Source of the DNA: CAG-826 sp964504595
GTDB lineage: Bacteria > Bacillota_I > Bacilli_A > RFN20 > CAG-826
Direction: 5' to 3'
NCBI GenBank assembly: GCA_964504595.1
Contig: CAZDEE010000002.1
Span: forward strand, 62,001 to 126,000
Length of the DNA: 64,000 nucleotides
Within the stretch, counting starts at the first letter, position 1. Each line of letters opens with the position of its first letter. A program made the position numbers and the translations under genes. Of this stretch, positions 24,881 through 34,144 are shown piece after piece. The notes beneath the pieces were generated by a model. The model saw only the letters and a program-made list of their open reading frames with translations. It was not told where the DNA came from and searched no databases.

Positions 24881-25723
24881 ATGAACGATATTTCACATTT
24901 TATTTTTTCAATTTATCATTATAATTTGATGTTAAGAGACACTCTTGAATACATGATGTCTGATCGTAAGGAATTCAAAATTGCTGTCTATAATCAACGT
25001 AAGTCAGTATTAAGAGGTATGCTTGATAATCCATCACCACTTCGTCATTTCTTAGATCAAAATAAAGAAACAGGAGAAAAGATTGCCAATCAATTAAATG
25101 AGTTTTTAGACGATGTTTATAGTGAGAAATCGACAATTATAAAAGTCCATGGTGAAAATATTGAAGTTGATTCCGCTCAACATTTAACAGTTTACAATTA
25201 TGTTGTAGGACTTCATGAAACTATTAGTGATATTGTTAGAGGATATTTAAATTTTGCTAAAGAGCAAAACGCCTATGAACAAGAACTTGCGGATATGATT
25301 GATGATGACGAGAGATTATATCGGACAATTATTTATTTAACAATCTTTGATGATGTTGTTAAGACTTTTTCTGAATTTAATCAAGCAATGAGAGAGAATA
25401 ATGGTCAACCATCACCTCAATCAAATTTTATTGTTAATGATTTAAGAAGATATATAGGCTTTATTAAATTCTCTGATCAACATAATAAAATTAAAGATCC
25501 AGAATTACTCAAATTAATTAGCGATGTTGAAAAAGTAGTTTCTTATATGGAAGGTAAAGAGAAAATACCTGAAGGAAAAGATTTTGCTAAAGTATTTGAA
25601 GAAACAAAGCTTTACATTAATTCTCTTGTCGCCGCTTATGAAACTAAATGGAGAAATTCATTTACAAAAGTTTTCCAAGATGTAATTGAATTTGAAAAAT
25701 CTCGCACTCCAAAAGAAGCTTAA
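24881..25723 (+). CDS. Hypothetical cytosolic helical protein
   Basis: 280 residues, no signal peptide or membrane segment, predicted mostly helical and rich in charged residues. No family was recognised. ATG 24881 follows AAAGGAG. Upstream in-frame codons overlap the 5' hairpin and are rejected. It stands alone between promoter and terminator, upstream of a small XRE regulator. Confidence 0.7.
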   Translation: MNDISHFIFSIYHYNLMLRDTLEYMMSDRKEFKIAVYNQRKSVLRGMLDNPSPLRHFLDQNKETGEKIANQLNEFLDDVYSEKSTIIKVHGENIEVDSAQHLTVYNYVVGLHETISDIVRGYLNFAKEQNAYEQELADMIDDDERLYRTIIYLTIFDDVVKTFSEFNQAMRENNGQPSPQSNFIVNDLRRYIGFIKFSDQHNKIKDPELLKLISDVEKVVSYMEGKEKIPEGKDFAKVFEETKLYINSLVAAYETKWRNSFTKVFQDVIEFEKSRTPKEA

Positions 25724-25737
25724 TTATTTTACAAAAT

Positions 25738-25782
25738 TCGACATAGTTTGACATTAAAAAGGTCAGTCTTTGTCGATTTTTT
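25738..25782 (+). terminator. Terminator of the 280-residue protein gene
   Basis: TCGACA / TGTCGA outer stem with an inner TTTGAC / GTCAG pairing, followed by T6. Confidence 0.65.
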
Positions 25783-25863
25783 CTTTTTGTAACTATTTTT
25801 TTGTTTTTTTATTAACTTTTTGACTATTTTATTGTGTTTAATAATGGTGAGGAGGAAATAATA

Positions 25864-26085
25864 ATGAATCAAGCAAGGCTATCAAAATTTAGATTTTTAC
25901 GAAAAGAAAAAGGTCTTAATCTAGAAGATATAGCTCGGGAATTAAATGTCTCAAAAGCGTATGTTTCAATGATCGAGACTGGTAAGAGAAGCTTAGACTA
26001 CGAAATGGCTATTCAAATGGCAAAGATTTTTGATATTCGTCCAGATGAACTATTTTTTGATGATATTATAAAATCCCATTCATAA
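25864..26085 (+). CDS. XRE-family transcriptional regulator
   Basis: 73 residues, a single Cro/C1-type helix-turn-helix: FRFLRKEKGLNLEDIARELN, then VSKAYVSMIETGKRSLDYEM. It has the usual recognition helix pattern (SxxYVSxIExGKR). A GAGGAGG ribosome-binding site lies upstream. There is no partner toxin or phage gene nearby. Target unknown. Confidence 0.9.
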   Translation: MNQARLSKFRFLRKEKGLNLEDIARELNVSKAYVSMIETGKRSLDYEMAIQMAKIFDIRPDELFFDDIIKSHS

Positions 26086-26172
26086 TTATTTAAGTTTTTA
26101 ATAGTTTATAGTTAAAATTACCTGGTTGTACATATAAAAAGCGCGGTTATGATAAGAAAAATCAATATTTTA

Positions 26173-26201
26173 GTGACATTTATTGTTGTTCTTGTTATAA
26201 T
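26173..26201 (+). promoter_or_regulatory. Promoter of tRNA-Ser(GGA)
   Basis: GTGACA (26173-26178), 17-base spacer ending TGT, TATAAT (26196-26201). Confidence 0.8.
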
Positions 26202-26214
26202 ATTTAGGCGCGAA

Positions 26215-26305
26215 GGAGAATTACCCAAGCGGCTGAAGGGGTGGGCTTGGAAAGCTCATAGGCTTGTAACAGGGCGCGAGGGTTCAAATCCCTCATTCTC
26301 CGCCA
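26215..26305 (+). tRNA. tRNA-Ser(GGA)
   Basis: Class II tRNA; acceptor GGAGAAT/ATTCTCC, anticodon loop TTGGAAA (GGA), long variable arm, T loop TTCAAAT, encoded CCA. Confidence 0.95.
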
Positions 26306-26315
26306 TTTAGCTTAG

Positions 26316-26342
26316 AAAAGTCCGATTTTATCGGACTTTTTA
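26316..26342 (+). terminator. Terminator of tRNA-Ser(GGA)
   Basis: AAAGTCCGAT / ATCGGACTTT stem with a three-base loop and T5. Confidence 0.88.
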
Positions 26343-26375
26343 ATTTTATTGTTTATTAGCTCATAAATTTTTTTT

Positions 26376-26404
26376 ATAAAAAACAATCAAGATTGACTTG
26401 ATTG
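26376..26404 (-). terminator. Terminator of the two small minus-strand genes
   Basis: Minus strand CAATCAAG / CTTGATTG stem followed by six T. Confidence 0.75.
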
Positions 26405-26426
26405 TGATTGTTTTAACATAAAGAAA

Positions 26427-26618
26427 TTAGTTCTTTAATTTTGTTTCTTGGTAGATTGTTTTACATTCCGCTTTTACAGTAGAAAAGGGAACGATACTTT
26501 CAACATCGACATTTTCGTCTTCTAAACTTTTTAAAATAGCTTCAACATTTTTTAAAATCTTATCATCGATTGAATTAGTGTCAATGTGAAATTTAATTTG
26601 ATATTTAACAGAATTCAT
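26427..26618 (-). CDS. Small hypothetical protein
   Basis: 63 residues (MNSVKYQIKFHIDTNSIDDK), a soluble protein with an alternating strand-helix pattern. No family was recognised. It starts 14 bases after the upstream small membrane protein stops and probably shares its transcript; its own ribosome-binding site is weak. The terminator at 26376 follows. Confidence 0.6.
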   Translation of the reverse strand: MNSVKYQIKFHIDTNSIDDKILKNVEAILKSLEDENVDVESIVPFSTVKAECKTIYQETKLKN

Positions 26619-26632
26619 GTGTTAAGAAGAGA

Positions 26633-26917
26633 TTATTCTCCAAGACGTTGAGCTCTTTTTATACGACGTTCTTCTTCAACATCGATTTTCTTTGCGGTAA
26701 CTAATAAGGTAATTACTCCAATGATAAGTCCAATTGCTAAAGCAATATATCCCCAGTTTTTAAGTCCTAATCCTAACCATTTTGCGGTTTCAAGAACGTT
26801 ATCTTCAGGTAAATAATAACCAATAACTCCACAAGTAAATAATCCTAATCCTCCAAAGGCGAAAATGCCTGCGATAATATAAGCGATGAGTTCACCAACA
26901 TTTCTTTTATTTTTCAT
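26633..26917 (-). CDS. Small two-helix membrane protein
   Basis: 94 residues with two transmembrane segments (residues 10-32, IAYIIAGIFAFGGLGLFTCG, and 52-72, WGYIALAIGLIIGVITLLVT) and a basic cytoplasmic tail. AAAGGAG lies upstream of the ATG. Function unknown. Confidence 0.7.
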   Translation of the reverse strand: MKNKRNVGELIAYIIAGIFAFGGLGLFTCGVIGYYLPEDNVLETAKWLGLGLKNWGYIALAIGLIIGVITLLVTAKKIDVEEERRIKRAQRLGE

Positions 26918-27132
26918 AGCTAATAACTCCTTTTCATGTTATATAATTTTAACATACATATAATTAGCTTTCAAGAAAAATAAGTTATCGTTTTTTGGTA
27001 GTTATATGTGATTATTTTGTTCTTATAATTATTCATAAAATGAATAATTTATTAAACTTTAATAATAAAGTTAAAATGCATTTATTTAATAGAAATGTTG
27101 TGTTAAAATAATTAATGTTTTTGGAGGTCTTC

Positions 27133-28116
27133 ATGAGAGAAATTGTTATTACAAAAAATGATGCTGGCCAACGTATTGATAAATATATTCGTAAATACAT
27201 GAGTGAAGCACCTTTGAGCTTTATTTATAAAACCTTTCGAAAGAAAGATATTAAAATAAATGGTAAATGGGTGAATATTGATTATATTTTACAAGAAAAT
27301 GATGTATTAAGAATATATGTTAATGAAGATACTTTGGAAAAGTTTTTTTCTAATAAACCAATTGAGAATTTAAAATTTAATCATGAAGTAATTTATGAAG
27401 ATGAAAACATATTGATTGTTAATAAACCGGCTGGTTTATTAGTGCATGGTGATGATAAAGAAAAAAAGATTACTTTATCAAATCAAGTTTTATCTTATTT
27501 GTACCAAAAAGGTGAATACGATCCTTCAAAAGATATTGGGTTTACTCCCGCACCGGCACATCGATTAGATCGAAATACATCTGGAGCAGTTGTGTTTGGA
27601 AAGAATATATCGACATTACAATCACTATTAGAGATGTTTAAAGATAAAAAGTATATTACTAAAACATATTATGCCTTAGTAGTGGGAAATGTTAAGAAAG
27701 ATGGTTTAATTGAAACTTATTTGCTAAAAGATCAAACAACAGGTGTTGTTAGAGTGGTTAATAAGAATACTGAGGGAGCTAAATTCGCCATTACAAAGTA
27801 TTGCGTTAAAAAAGTATTTGAAAAGTATACTTTACTTGAAGTTCAATTGTTAACAGGTAGAACTCATCAAATTCGTGTCCATTTAGCGCATATAGGATTT
27901 CCTATTGCAGGAGATGCTAAGTATGGGAATTTTAAAGTCAATAAAGAATTTAAAGAAAGATTTAATTATGAATCGCAATTTTTGCACGCTAAAAAGATTA
28001 CTTTCAATGAATGTATCGGCGGGCTACAATATCTAAACGGTAGAACATTTGAAGCTGTTTTAGGAAAAAAAGAACAAAATATAATTGATATTTTGTCAAA
28101 TGATGTAAAGAAGTAA
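27133..28116 (+). CDS. RluA/RluD-family 23S rRNA pseudouridine synthase
   Basis: 327 residues. An N-terminal S4 RNA-binding domain (residues 8-70, GQRIDKYIRKYMSEAP) precedes the catalytic domain. The catalytic Asp is in PAHRLDRNTSGAVVFGK near residue 145, and LLTGRTHQIRVHLAHIGFPI and GDAKYG follow. The family isomerises uridines in 23S rRNA; RluC or RluD specificity cannot be told. ATG 27133 follows GGAGG by 5 bases. pgcA begins 12 bases downstream. Confidence 0.9.
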   Translation: MREIVITKNDAGQRIDKYIRKYMSEAPLSFIYKTFRKKDIKINGKWVNIDYILQENDVLRIYVNEDTLEKFFSNKPIENLKFNHEVIYEDENILIVNKPAGLLVHGDDKEKKITLSNQVLSYLYQKGEYDPSKDIGFTPAPAHRLDRNTSGAVVFGKNISTLQSLLEMFKDKKYITKTYYALVVGNVKKDGLIETYLLKDQTTGVVRVVNKNTEGAKFAITKYCVKKVFEKYTLLEVQLLTGRTHQIRVHLAHIGFPIAGDAKYGNFKVNKEFKERFNYESQFLHAKKITFNECIGGLQYLNGRTFEAVLGKKEQNIIDILSNDVKK

Positions 28117-28128
28117 AGGAGAATGTTT

Positions 28129-29832
28129 ATGAGTATTCAAACTGAATATGAAAGATGGTTGAATTCATCAATCGTTTCTGAAGATGATAAAAAAGTTTTA
28201 AGAAGCCTCTCTAAAGAAGAAATAGATGATGCTTTTTATAAAAATATTGATTTTGGAACAGCCGGAATGCGTGGCATTTTAGGGCCTGGAACAAATAGAA
28301 TGAATGTTTTTACAATTCGTAAGGCTTCGGTCGGCTATGCTAAGTACTTATTAGAAAAATATGAAAACGCAAAAACAATGGGCGTTGTTATTGCCCATGA
28401 TAATCGTTTCTTTTCTAGAGAGTTTACTTTAGAAACCGCTCGAGTTTTAAATGCGTTTGGAATTAAAGCTTTCTTATTTGATAGTTTAAGACCAACTCCT
28501 GAACTCTCATATGCGGTTAGAAAACTTGGTGCATGTGGTGGAATAGTTATTACGGCTTCTCATAATCCAAAAGAGTATAACGGATATAAGGTTTATGATG
28601 AGTATGGATGTCAATTAGTTCCAGCTAAAATTTCTCGTTTACTTGAAATAATTGCTTCTTTACCAAATGAACTAGATGTGGAAGTTCCTCAAGCACTCAC
28701 AGATGAATTGTTAGTGTCTATTCCTAGTTCATTAGATGAAGATTATATTAATGATGTCCTTTCAATTAGACTTAATCCATCATTACCAAAAGATGGTTAT
28801 AAAATAGTATTTTCTCCTCAACATGGTACAAGCTATGTAAATGGAATGAAAATGTTTAAAAGAGCGGGATATGATATTAAGCCTGTAGAAACACAATGTA
28901 ATCCTGATCCAAATTTCAGTGGTACACTTTCTCCTAATCCAGAAGAAAAGAAAGCCTATGTGGCTTCAATTGAGCTCGCTAAGAAGGAAAATGCTCAACT
29001 CATATTAATGACTGACCCAGATGCGGATAGAGTTGGAGTGGCTTATTTATCATCAAAGGGAACATATGAATATTTAAATGGTAATGAATCAGGCGCTTTA
29101 TTAATGGATTATATTTTTATGTGCCGTCAAGAACGAGGATTGTTATCTAAAGATGGAGTAATGTTTAATACAATCGTAACTTCTTCATTTGGAAAAGATG
29201 TGGCTTCATATTATGGAATTAGAACTGAATCATTATTAACTGGATTTAAATATATTGGTGATAGAATTCAAAGTTATCAAGATAAAGGTGAAAATGTTTT
29301 TGAGTTCGGTTATGAAGAAAGTTATGGCTGCTTAATATCACCTTTCGTAAGAGATAAGGATGGCTTACAAGCCTTATTGATGTTAGCGGAAATGGCGGTT
29401 TATTATTTTAACAAAGGAATGGCTTTAGACCAAGCTCTTGAAGGTGTATATCAAAAGTTAGGTCGTTATTATAAAGATATTCAACATTCAAAATATTTTA
29501 AAGGTGAATCCGGTTCTAAAGATATGGATAGTTTAATGAAAAAATTAAGAACTATAAAAATCGATTCAATTGGTGAATTTAAAGTTATTCGTGTTGAAGA
29601 TTATCTTAAAGGAGAGGCGATTCAAGATGATCAAACTTTCTTAATTTCACTTCCAAAAGCGGATGTTATGAAGTTTGTTTTAGAAGGAGGATCTTCAATC
29701 GCAGTTCGTCCAAGTGGAACGGAGCCAAAATGTAAATTCTATATAAATGCAGTTGGAAAAACTAAAGAAGAAGTTGAAGAACTTCCAGAAAGCTTATATG
29801 AAGCTTTTGCAATATTAGTTAATATACAATAA
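28129..29832 (+). CDS. pgcA: Phosphoglucomutase (alpha-D-phosphohexomutase, PgcA type)
   Basis: 567 residues, typical for PgcA. Motifs are FGTAGMRGILGPG, the phosphoserine loop ITASHNPKEYNG, the metal loop DPDADRVGVA, the sugar loop FGYEESYGCL and the C-terminal phosphate loop RPSGTEPKCKFY. It makes glucose 1-phosphate for UDP-glucose, which feeds glycolipid and teichoic-acid synthesis. ATG 28129 is chosen over 28123, which is too close to AAAGGAG. Confidence 0.95.
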   Translation: MSIQTEYERWLNSSIVSEDDKKVLRSLSKEEIDDAFYKNIDFGTAGMRGILGPGTNRMNVFTIRKASVGYAKYLLEKYENAKTMGVVIAHDNRFFSREFTLETARVLNAFGIKAFLFDSLRPTPELSYAVRKLGACGGIVITASHNPKEYNGYKVYDEYGCQLVPAKISRLLEIIASLPNELDVEVPQALTDELLVSIPSSLDEDYINDVLSIRLNPSLPKDGYKIVFSPQHGTSYVNGMKMFKRAGYDIKPVETQCNPDPNFSGTLSPNPEEKKAYVASIELAKKENAQLILMTDPDADRVGVAYLSSKGTYEYLNGNESGALLMDYIFMCRQERGLLSKDGVMFNTIVTSSFGKDVASYYGIRTESLLTGFKYIGDRIQSYQDKGENVFEFGYEESYGCLISPFVRDKDGLQALLMLAEMAVYYFNKGMALDQALEGVYQKLGRYYKDIQHSKYFKGESGSKDMDSLMKKLRTIKIDSIGEFKVIRVEDYLKGEAIQDDQTFLISLPKADVMKFVLEGGSSIAVRPSGTEPKCKFYINAVGKTKEEVEELPESLYEAFAILVNIQ

Positions 29833-29840
29833 AACAAATA

Positions 29841-29869
29841 AAAATAGTGAGGTTCTGCCTCACTATTTT
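29841..29869. terminator. Bidirectional terminator
   Basis: AAAATAGTGAGG / CCTCACTATTTT, a 12-bp stem with a five-base loop between convergent genes. T runs lie on both strands. Confidence 0.88.
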
Positions 29870-30672
29870 ATTATCTTTTTGAGCGCATGCATTACGCCAT
29901 TATGTTCATTATCAAATTCACTCACATATGTTGCTATTTTTTTAATTTTTTCATCACCGTTTATCATAGCGATGGAAATTCCCGCAAAAGAGAGCATTTC
30001 TATATCATTACAAGCATCTCCGATAGCGATTATATCTTCGTAAGGAATATGATATAAATTAGCGATAACTTTTAAGCCTTCTGCTTTAGAAATATAGTCA
30101 TAATATATTTCACTAAATAAAGAATATAATCCATTCCAAAATCTAACTTTTAAATGCGGATATTTTTCAACGACATCTACGACTATATGATCGATATCTG
30201 AAGTAGTAGTCTCAATAATCATTGTCATAGGATCTTCAAAGAGTGTATCTTGAATCTTTCCATAATGAATATTCATATTATCATGCCAGAAGAAGCTTGA
30301 TAATGTACTATCTTCTTTAATAAGCCAAATATCATTGTTTGTTTCACACATAATATTAGCAATATATCTTTCATCTAGTTTATTAGCAATTTCTTTTATT
30401 AACTCTTTAGGAAAAGTAGATATTAAATCTTTAAATTCAGGATTATTAGGACTTGTTATATACGCTCCGTTATAGCAAATCATCGGTGATTTTAAGCCGA
30501 TTAGTTTGTAGTATTTACTAATAGCTCTAATTGGTCTACCTGAGGCAATTACAACGGTGTGGCCTTGTTTTTCTATTTCTTGAAGATACTTTATTAATTG
30601 CTCACTAATTGTGCCATCATTTCTTAATAAAGTACCATCTAAATCTAGGGCAATTAAATACTTTTTTGACAT
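29863..30672 (-). CDS. Cof-type HAD-IIB sugar phosphatase
   Basis: 269 residues. Motif I ALDLDGTLL, motif II VIASGRPIRAI, and motif IV GDACNDIEMLSFAGISIAM; the C2B cap between them is typical of the Cof/YcsE family. These phosphatases hydrolyse sugar phosphates or flavin precursors. The specific substrate is not readable from sequence. Its stop lies inside the shared terminator. Confidence 0.9.
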   Translation of the reverse strand: MSKKYLIALDLDGTLLRNDGTISEQLIKYLQEIEKQGHTVVIASGRPIRAISKYYKLIGLKSPMICYNGAYITSPNNPEFKDLISTFPKELIKEIANKLDERYIANIMCETNNDIWLIKEDSTLSSFFWHDNMNIHYGKIQDTLFEDPMTMIIETTTSDIDHIVVDVVEKYPHLKVRFWNGLYSLFSEIYYDYISKAEGLKVIANLYHIPYEDIIAIGDACNDIEMLSFAGISIAMINGDEKIKKIATYVSEFDNEHNGVMHALKKIIK

Positions 30673-30690
30673 TCTATTTCCTCCATTTTC

Positions 30691-30720
30691 AAAAAATAAA
30701 CCAAGCTTTTTGCTTGGTTA
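30691..30720 (-). terminator. Terminator of trpS
   Basis: Minus strand AACCAAGC / GCTTGGTT stem, five-base loop, then TTATTTTTT. It separates trpS from the HAD gene. Confidence 0.85.
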
Positions 30721-30721
30721 A

Positions 30722-31699
30722 TTAATATAATCCGATTGCTTTTTGTACTCTTTTTAAAGTAGCGTTTGCGACTTTTTGAGCATCTTTAGCGCCTTTTTCA
30801 AGAATTGCATCTAATTCACCAGATTCAATTATTTCTTGATATCTTTGTTGGAAAGCACCAATTTCTTCACAAACAACATCAGCGACAGCTTTTTTGAATG
30901 TTCCATATTGAGCACCTTCAAATTCTTTTTCCGCTTCTTCAATTGAAATATCTTTTAAAGATGCATAAATGGTTAATAAATTAGAGATTCCAGGTTTATT
31001 CTCTTTATCGTATTTAACGACCATTTCGGAATCAGTAACTGCTGACATGATTTTTTTACGAATTACTTTCAAATCATCTTTTAAGAAAATATCACCTTTA
31101 GGATCAGATTTTGACATTTTAACAGTTGGATTAGAAAGAGACATAATTCTTGCTCCAACTTTTTTAACGACCGCTTTTGGCATGACAAGAATATCACCAA
31201 AACGATGATTGAATCTTTTAACTAAATCACGAGTTATTTCTACGTGTTGTACTTGATCTTCACCGACTGGGACAATTGTAGCATCATAAAGTAATATATC
31301 CGCTGCCATTAAAACAGGGTAAGCGAACAATCCTAAGCCTATAGCTTCTTGTTTCATTTTAGCGCTTTTATCTTTAAATTGAGTCATTCTTGATAGTTCA
31401 CCCATGTATAAGAAGTTTTGTAAAATTGCATTTAATTCTGCATGAGCGGAAACGTGACTTTGCATAAAAATATGAGCTTTATTTGGATCTAAACCAGCGG
31501 CAATATAGAAAGCGGCGATATCTCGTGAATTTGTTCTTAATACTTCTGGCTCAATAGGAAGAGTTAAAGCGTGTAAATCGGCGATAAAAATAAATGTTTC
31601 ACCTTGTTCTTGATAATTTTTAAAATTTCTTAATGCACCGATATAGTTTCCTAAAGTTAGTTGACCAGTTGGTTTAATTCCACTTAATATTCTTTCCAT
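30722..31699 (-). CDS. trpS: Tryptophanyl-tRNA synthetase
   Basis: A 325-residue class I synthetase. The N-terminal SGIKPTGQLTLGNYIGA carries the TxGN version of the HIGH motif, DxQ recognition is GEDQVQHVEITRDL, and KMSKS is in PTVKMSKSDP. Full length. No T-box leader is visible upstream. The ribosome-binding site is AGGAGG. Confidence 0.96.
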   Translation of the reverse strand: MERILSGIKPTGQLTLGNYIGALRNFKNYQEQGETFIFIADLHALTLPIEPEVLRTNSRDIAAFYIAAGLDPNKAHIFMQSHVSAHAELNAILQNFLYMGELSRMTQFKDKSAKMKQEAIGLGLFAYPVLMAADILLYDATIVPVGEDQVQHVEITRDLVKRFNHRFGDILVMPKAVVKKVGARIMSLSNPTVKMSKSDPKGDIFLKDDLKVIRKKIMSAVTDSEMVVKYDKENKPGISNLLTIYASLKDISIEEAEKEFEGAQYGTFKKAVADVVCEEIGAFQQRYQEIIESGELDAILEKGAKDAQKVANATLKRVQKAIGLY

Positions 31700-31840
31700 T
31701 AATTTTGCCTCCTTAATAACTTATGTCGCTTCTAAAATTATAAGGTTATATATTGTTTTTGTCAATTTCAAAAACCACTCACTTATTGCAAAAGGAAGTA
31801 AATCTGTATAAAATATTTTTAAATGGAGGAGGTAATTAAA

Positions 31841-32287
31841 ATGATTAGAATTTATACATCTCCAAGTTGTTCTTCTTGTCGAAAAGTAAAAAAATGGTTT
31901 GATGAGCAAAAAATACCATATCAAGAAAAGAATATATTTTCATCCTTACTTAACGAAGAGGAGCTTCGTGACATTTTAATAAAATCAGAAAATGGCACTG
32001 ATGATATTATTTCTTCACGTTCAAAGATAATCAAAGAAAATAATATTGATTTAGATAATATGAGAATTAGTGAAATAATTAGTTTTATTAAAAATAATCC
32101 ATCGATATTAAAAAGGCCAATTATGGTTGATGATCGCCGAATTCAAGTTGGATATAATGAAGAGGAAATAAGAACATTTATTCCTCCAGAAGCTCGTAGA
32201 ATAGCTTCTTTAGCATGTAATAAAGATGTATGTCCTAATTATAATAATTGTGCCTATGCTTTAGATAACGAAGAAGAAAAAAAGTAA
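31841..32287 (+). CDS. spx: Spx/ArsC-family regulator with an extra C-terminal cysteine cluster
   Basis: 148 residues, about 17 longer than Bacillus Spx. The N-terminal CSSC (residues 10-13) is the thiol redox switch; LKRPIMVDDRRIQVGYNEEE is the ArsC/Spx core. Spx binds the alpha subunit of RNA polymerase and reprograms transcription under thiol stress. The tail ACNKDVCPNYNNCAYA adds three cysteines not found in Bacillus Spx. GGAGGAGG precedes the ATG. It is divergent from trpS. Confidence 0.87.
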   Translation: MIRIYTSPSCSSCRKVKKWFDEQKIPYQEKNIFSSLLNEEELRDILIKSENGTDDIISSRSKIIKENNIDLDNMRISEIISFIKNNPSILKRPIMVDDRRIQVGYNEEEIRTFIPPEARRIASLACNKDVCPNYNNCAYALDNEEEKK

Positions 32288-32322
32288 TGAAACATTTAAT
32301 GCCTCATTACTAAGTTAATTGA

Positions 32323-32904
32323 TTAATGTTTGATTTTTAAAGCGTTCATTGCGCGAGCTTGTTTACTAAAAGTATTAAAGACACAAGGTACTTCCGCAAG
32401 AGCGCATATTTCTTGTAAACATTCTTCAGCATATTGAATGGAAGTTTGTTCCATTTCTAATTCGTAGTCATAGTTACCACTATAGATGTTTTTATCAAGA
32501 GATAAGAGACCTTCTTTATAAGGAATATCAATACGATCGGTAGTTAAAGATGTTAGAATTTTTAAATCGTCAACTTTAATTCCTAATATTTCTAAGAAAT
32601 TCTTAATGTTACCTTCAGGAAAAATATTGTTTCTTTCTAATAGCTCATATTGCTTCCAAGAAATCGTTTGACTCTTTTCTAATAATCCCTCGCTTAGAGG
32701 GGTTTTTAAGGTTAAAACAAAGTCATCTTTTTCTCTAATTCTTAAGGCGCATCCGAGTCTTCTTAAAGCTTGATCTTCAGTGTCAATATAGTGATTTATT
32801 TGTCTAATTCTTTTATAACGCTCAGCGTGTAAAACGTTAATAACCTTTTCAAAATCGTTTTTAGATAATAGAACTTTTGATTCAATTTCAATATTGGTGG
32901 ACAT
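32323..32904 (-). CDS. CYTH-domain protein (YjbK-like triphosphatase family)
   Basis: 193 residues. The N-terminal EIESKVLLS is the ExExK signature, with LRIREK, LTLKTPL and LEMEQTS strands of the triphosphate tunnel. Members hydrolyse inorganic triphosphate or bind nucleotides. In Bacillus yjbK lies next to the NAD kinase gene ppnF and the same pairing (divergent) is seen here. ATG 32904 follows AAAGGAG. Confidence 0.85.
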   Translation of the reverse strand: MSTNIEIESKVLLSKNDFEKVINVLHAERYKRIRQINHYIDTEDQALRRLGCALRIREKDDFVLTLKTPLSEGLLEKSQTISWKQYELLERNNIFPEGNIKNFLEILGIKVDDLKILTSLTTDRIDIPYKEGLLSLDKNIYSGNYDYELEMEQTSIQYAEECLQEICALAEVPCVFNTFSKQARAMNALKIKH

Positions 32905-32917
32905 AGTTTTTTCTCCT

Positions 32918-32946
32918 TTGTCAATATTATTGTGATACAATATATA
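32918..32946 (+). promoter_or_regulatory. Promoter of nadK
   Basis: TTGTCA (32918-32923), 17-base spacer, TATATA (32941-32946), 26 bases before the nadK start. Confidence 0.65.
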
Positions 32947-32972
32947 TAATAGCATGAAAGAGAGATGATGTC

Positions 32973-33755
32973 ATGTATTTTGCAATATTTACTCGTGATG
33001 ATGAGTATTCTAAACAAATTGAAAAATCATGTTATGATGAATTAATAAAAAATGGTTTTATTGAAAATAAAGATAATCCTCATTATGTCATTTTTATTGG
33101 TGGCGATGGAACATTTTTAAGAGCGGTTCAACATTATTTTCAAAAAATAGATCAAATTATTTTCGTTGGTGTTAGAAGCGGTACATTAGGCTTTTATTGC
33201 ACATATGAAAGTAATGAGATTAAAAAACTTGTTTGTGATTTAAAGTCTAACATACTTTCATCATCTTCATTTCCATTGCTTAAAGGTATTATTTATGATC
33301 ATGAACGGGTTATTGATCAATTTTACGCAGTTAATGAAATTAGAATTGAAAATCCTTTTAAAACGATGATTTGTGAAGTATTAATTGATGATGAATATTT
33401 AGAAGAATTTAGAGGTAATGGAATTTTAGTTTCATCAACTTTAGGTAGTACCGCTTATAATAAGTCTTGTGGCGGTGCGGTCATTGATTTTAGATTAAAT
33501 CTTTTAGAGCTTACAGAAATTGCTCCAATTGAAAATGTTTCTTACCGTTCCTTAAAAGAAAGTATGATTTTAGCTTCTAATAGAGTGATTACGATTAAGT
33601 CGCCATTTCATGATGAGGTCGTCGGCTATGATCATAAACTTTATAAATTACAAGATAAGATTACGCATGTATCAATTTCTTATTCAGAAAAGAAAGTTAA
33701 TCTTGTTACTAGAAAATATATTACCGCGGTGCGCAGTTCATTTATTAAGAAATAG
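32973..33755 (+). CDS. nadK: NAD kinase
   Basis: 260 residues. The GGDGTFLRAV motif (ATP and catalytic Asp) lies near residue 43, with GVRSGTLGFY, GNGILVSSTLGSTAYNKS (NAD-binding) and a C-terminal beta-sandwich. It phosphorylates NAD to NADP. It starts a short plus-strand unit that includes the EIIB-like membrane protein 8 bases downstream. Confidence 0.95.
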   Translation: MYFAIFTRDDEYSKQIEKSCYDELIKNGFIENKDNPHYVIFIGGDGTFLRAVQHYFQKIDQIIFVGVRSGTLGFYCTYESNEIKKLVCDLKSNILSSSSFPLLKGIIYDHERVIDQFYAVNEIRIENPFKTMICEVLIDDEYLEEFRGNGILVSSTLGSTAYNKSCGGAVIDFRLNLLELTEIAPIENVSYRSLKESMILASNRVITIKSPFHDEVVGYDHKLYKLQDKITHVSISYSEKKVNLVTRKYITAVRSSFIKK

Positions 33756-33763
33756 GAGGATTA

Positions 33764-34144
33764 ATGATGTATTTGGTTTCAGTTAATGAATTTTTAAAAG
33801 ATAATGCTTGGTGGTTGGCATTAAGCATTGCACTTATTATTTTAATTGCTGTTTTATTTATCTTTTTAACTGGTAAAAAGAATAAAAAAGAATCTAATGA
33901 AGCTTATAAAGATTATCTTGAAGCATTTGGAACAATTAATAATATTATTTCAAGCTATTTTAAGGGCTCAAGATTAACTTTAGTACTTCGAGATTATGAT
34001 TTATTAGATAATGAAAAACTTGAGACATTAGGTATCTCAAGTTCCATAAGAATGTCTTCGAAAATCACATTTATTTATGAAAAAGCTGAAGAACTTAGTA
34101 ATTATATAAATGCGGAATTAACTCGTCTTAGTAACGAGGATTAG
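33764..34144 (+). CDS. Membrane-anchored protein with a cysteine-less EIIB-like domain
   Basis: 126 residues. One transmembrane helix (residues 15-36, WWLALSIALIILIAVLFIFL) is followed by a cytoplasmic domain laid out like PTS glucose-type EIIB (SRLTLVLRDYDLLDNEKLET, then LGISSSIRMS) but lacking the phosphorylated Cys. The resemblance is a judgement from pattern only. Two adjacent ATG codons (33764, 33767) are both possible starts after AGGAGG. The 3' end overlaps the convergent Tyr-rich gene by 17 bases. Confidence 0.6.
   Translation: MMYLVSVNEFLKDNAWWLALSIALIILIAVLFIFLTGKKNKKESNEAYKDYLEAFGTINNIISSYFKGSRLTLVLRDYDLLDNEKLETLGISSSIRMSSKITFIYEKAEELSNYINAELTRLSNED

Noticed and set aside
30722..31840. 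T-box leader for trpS (and likewise for proS)
   Set aside because: No T-box sequence, specifier loop or leader terminator is visible upstream of either gene.
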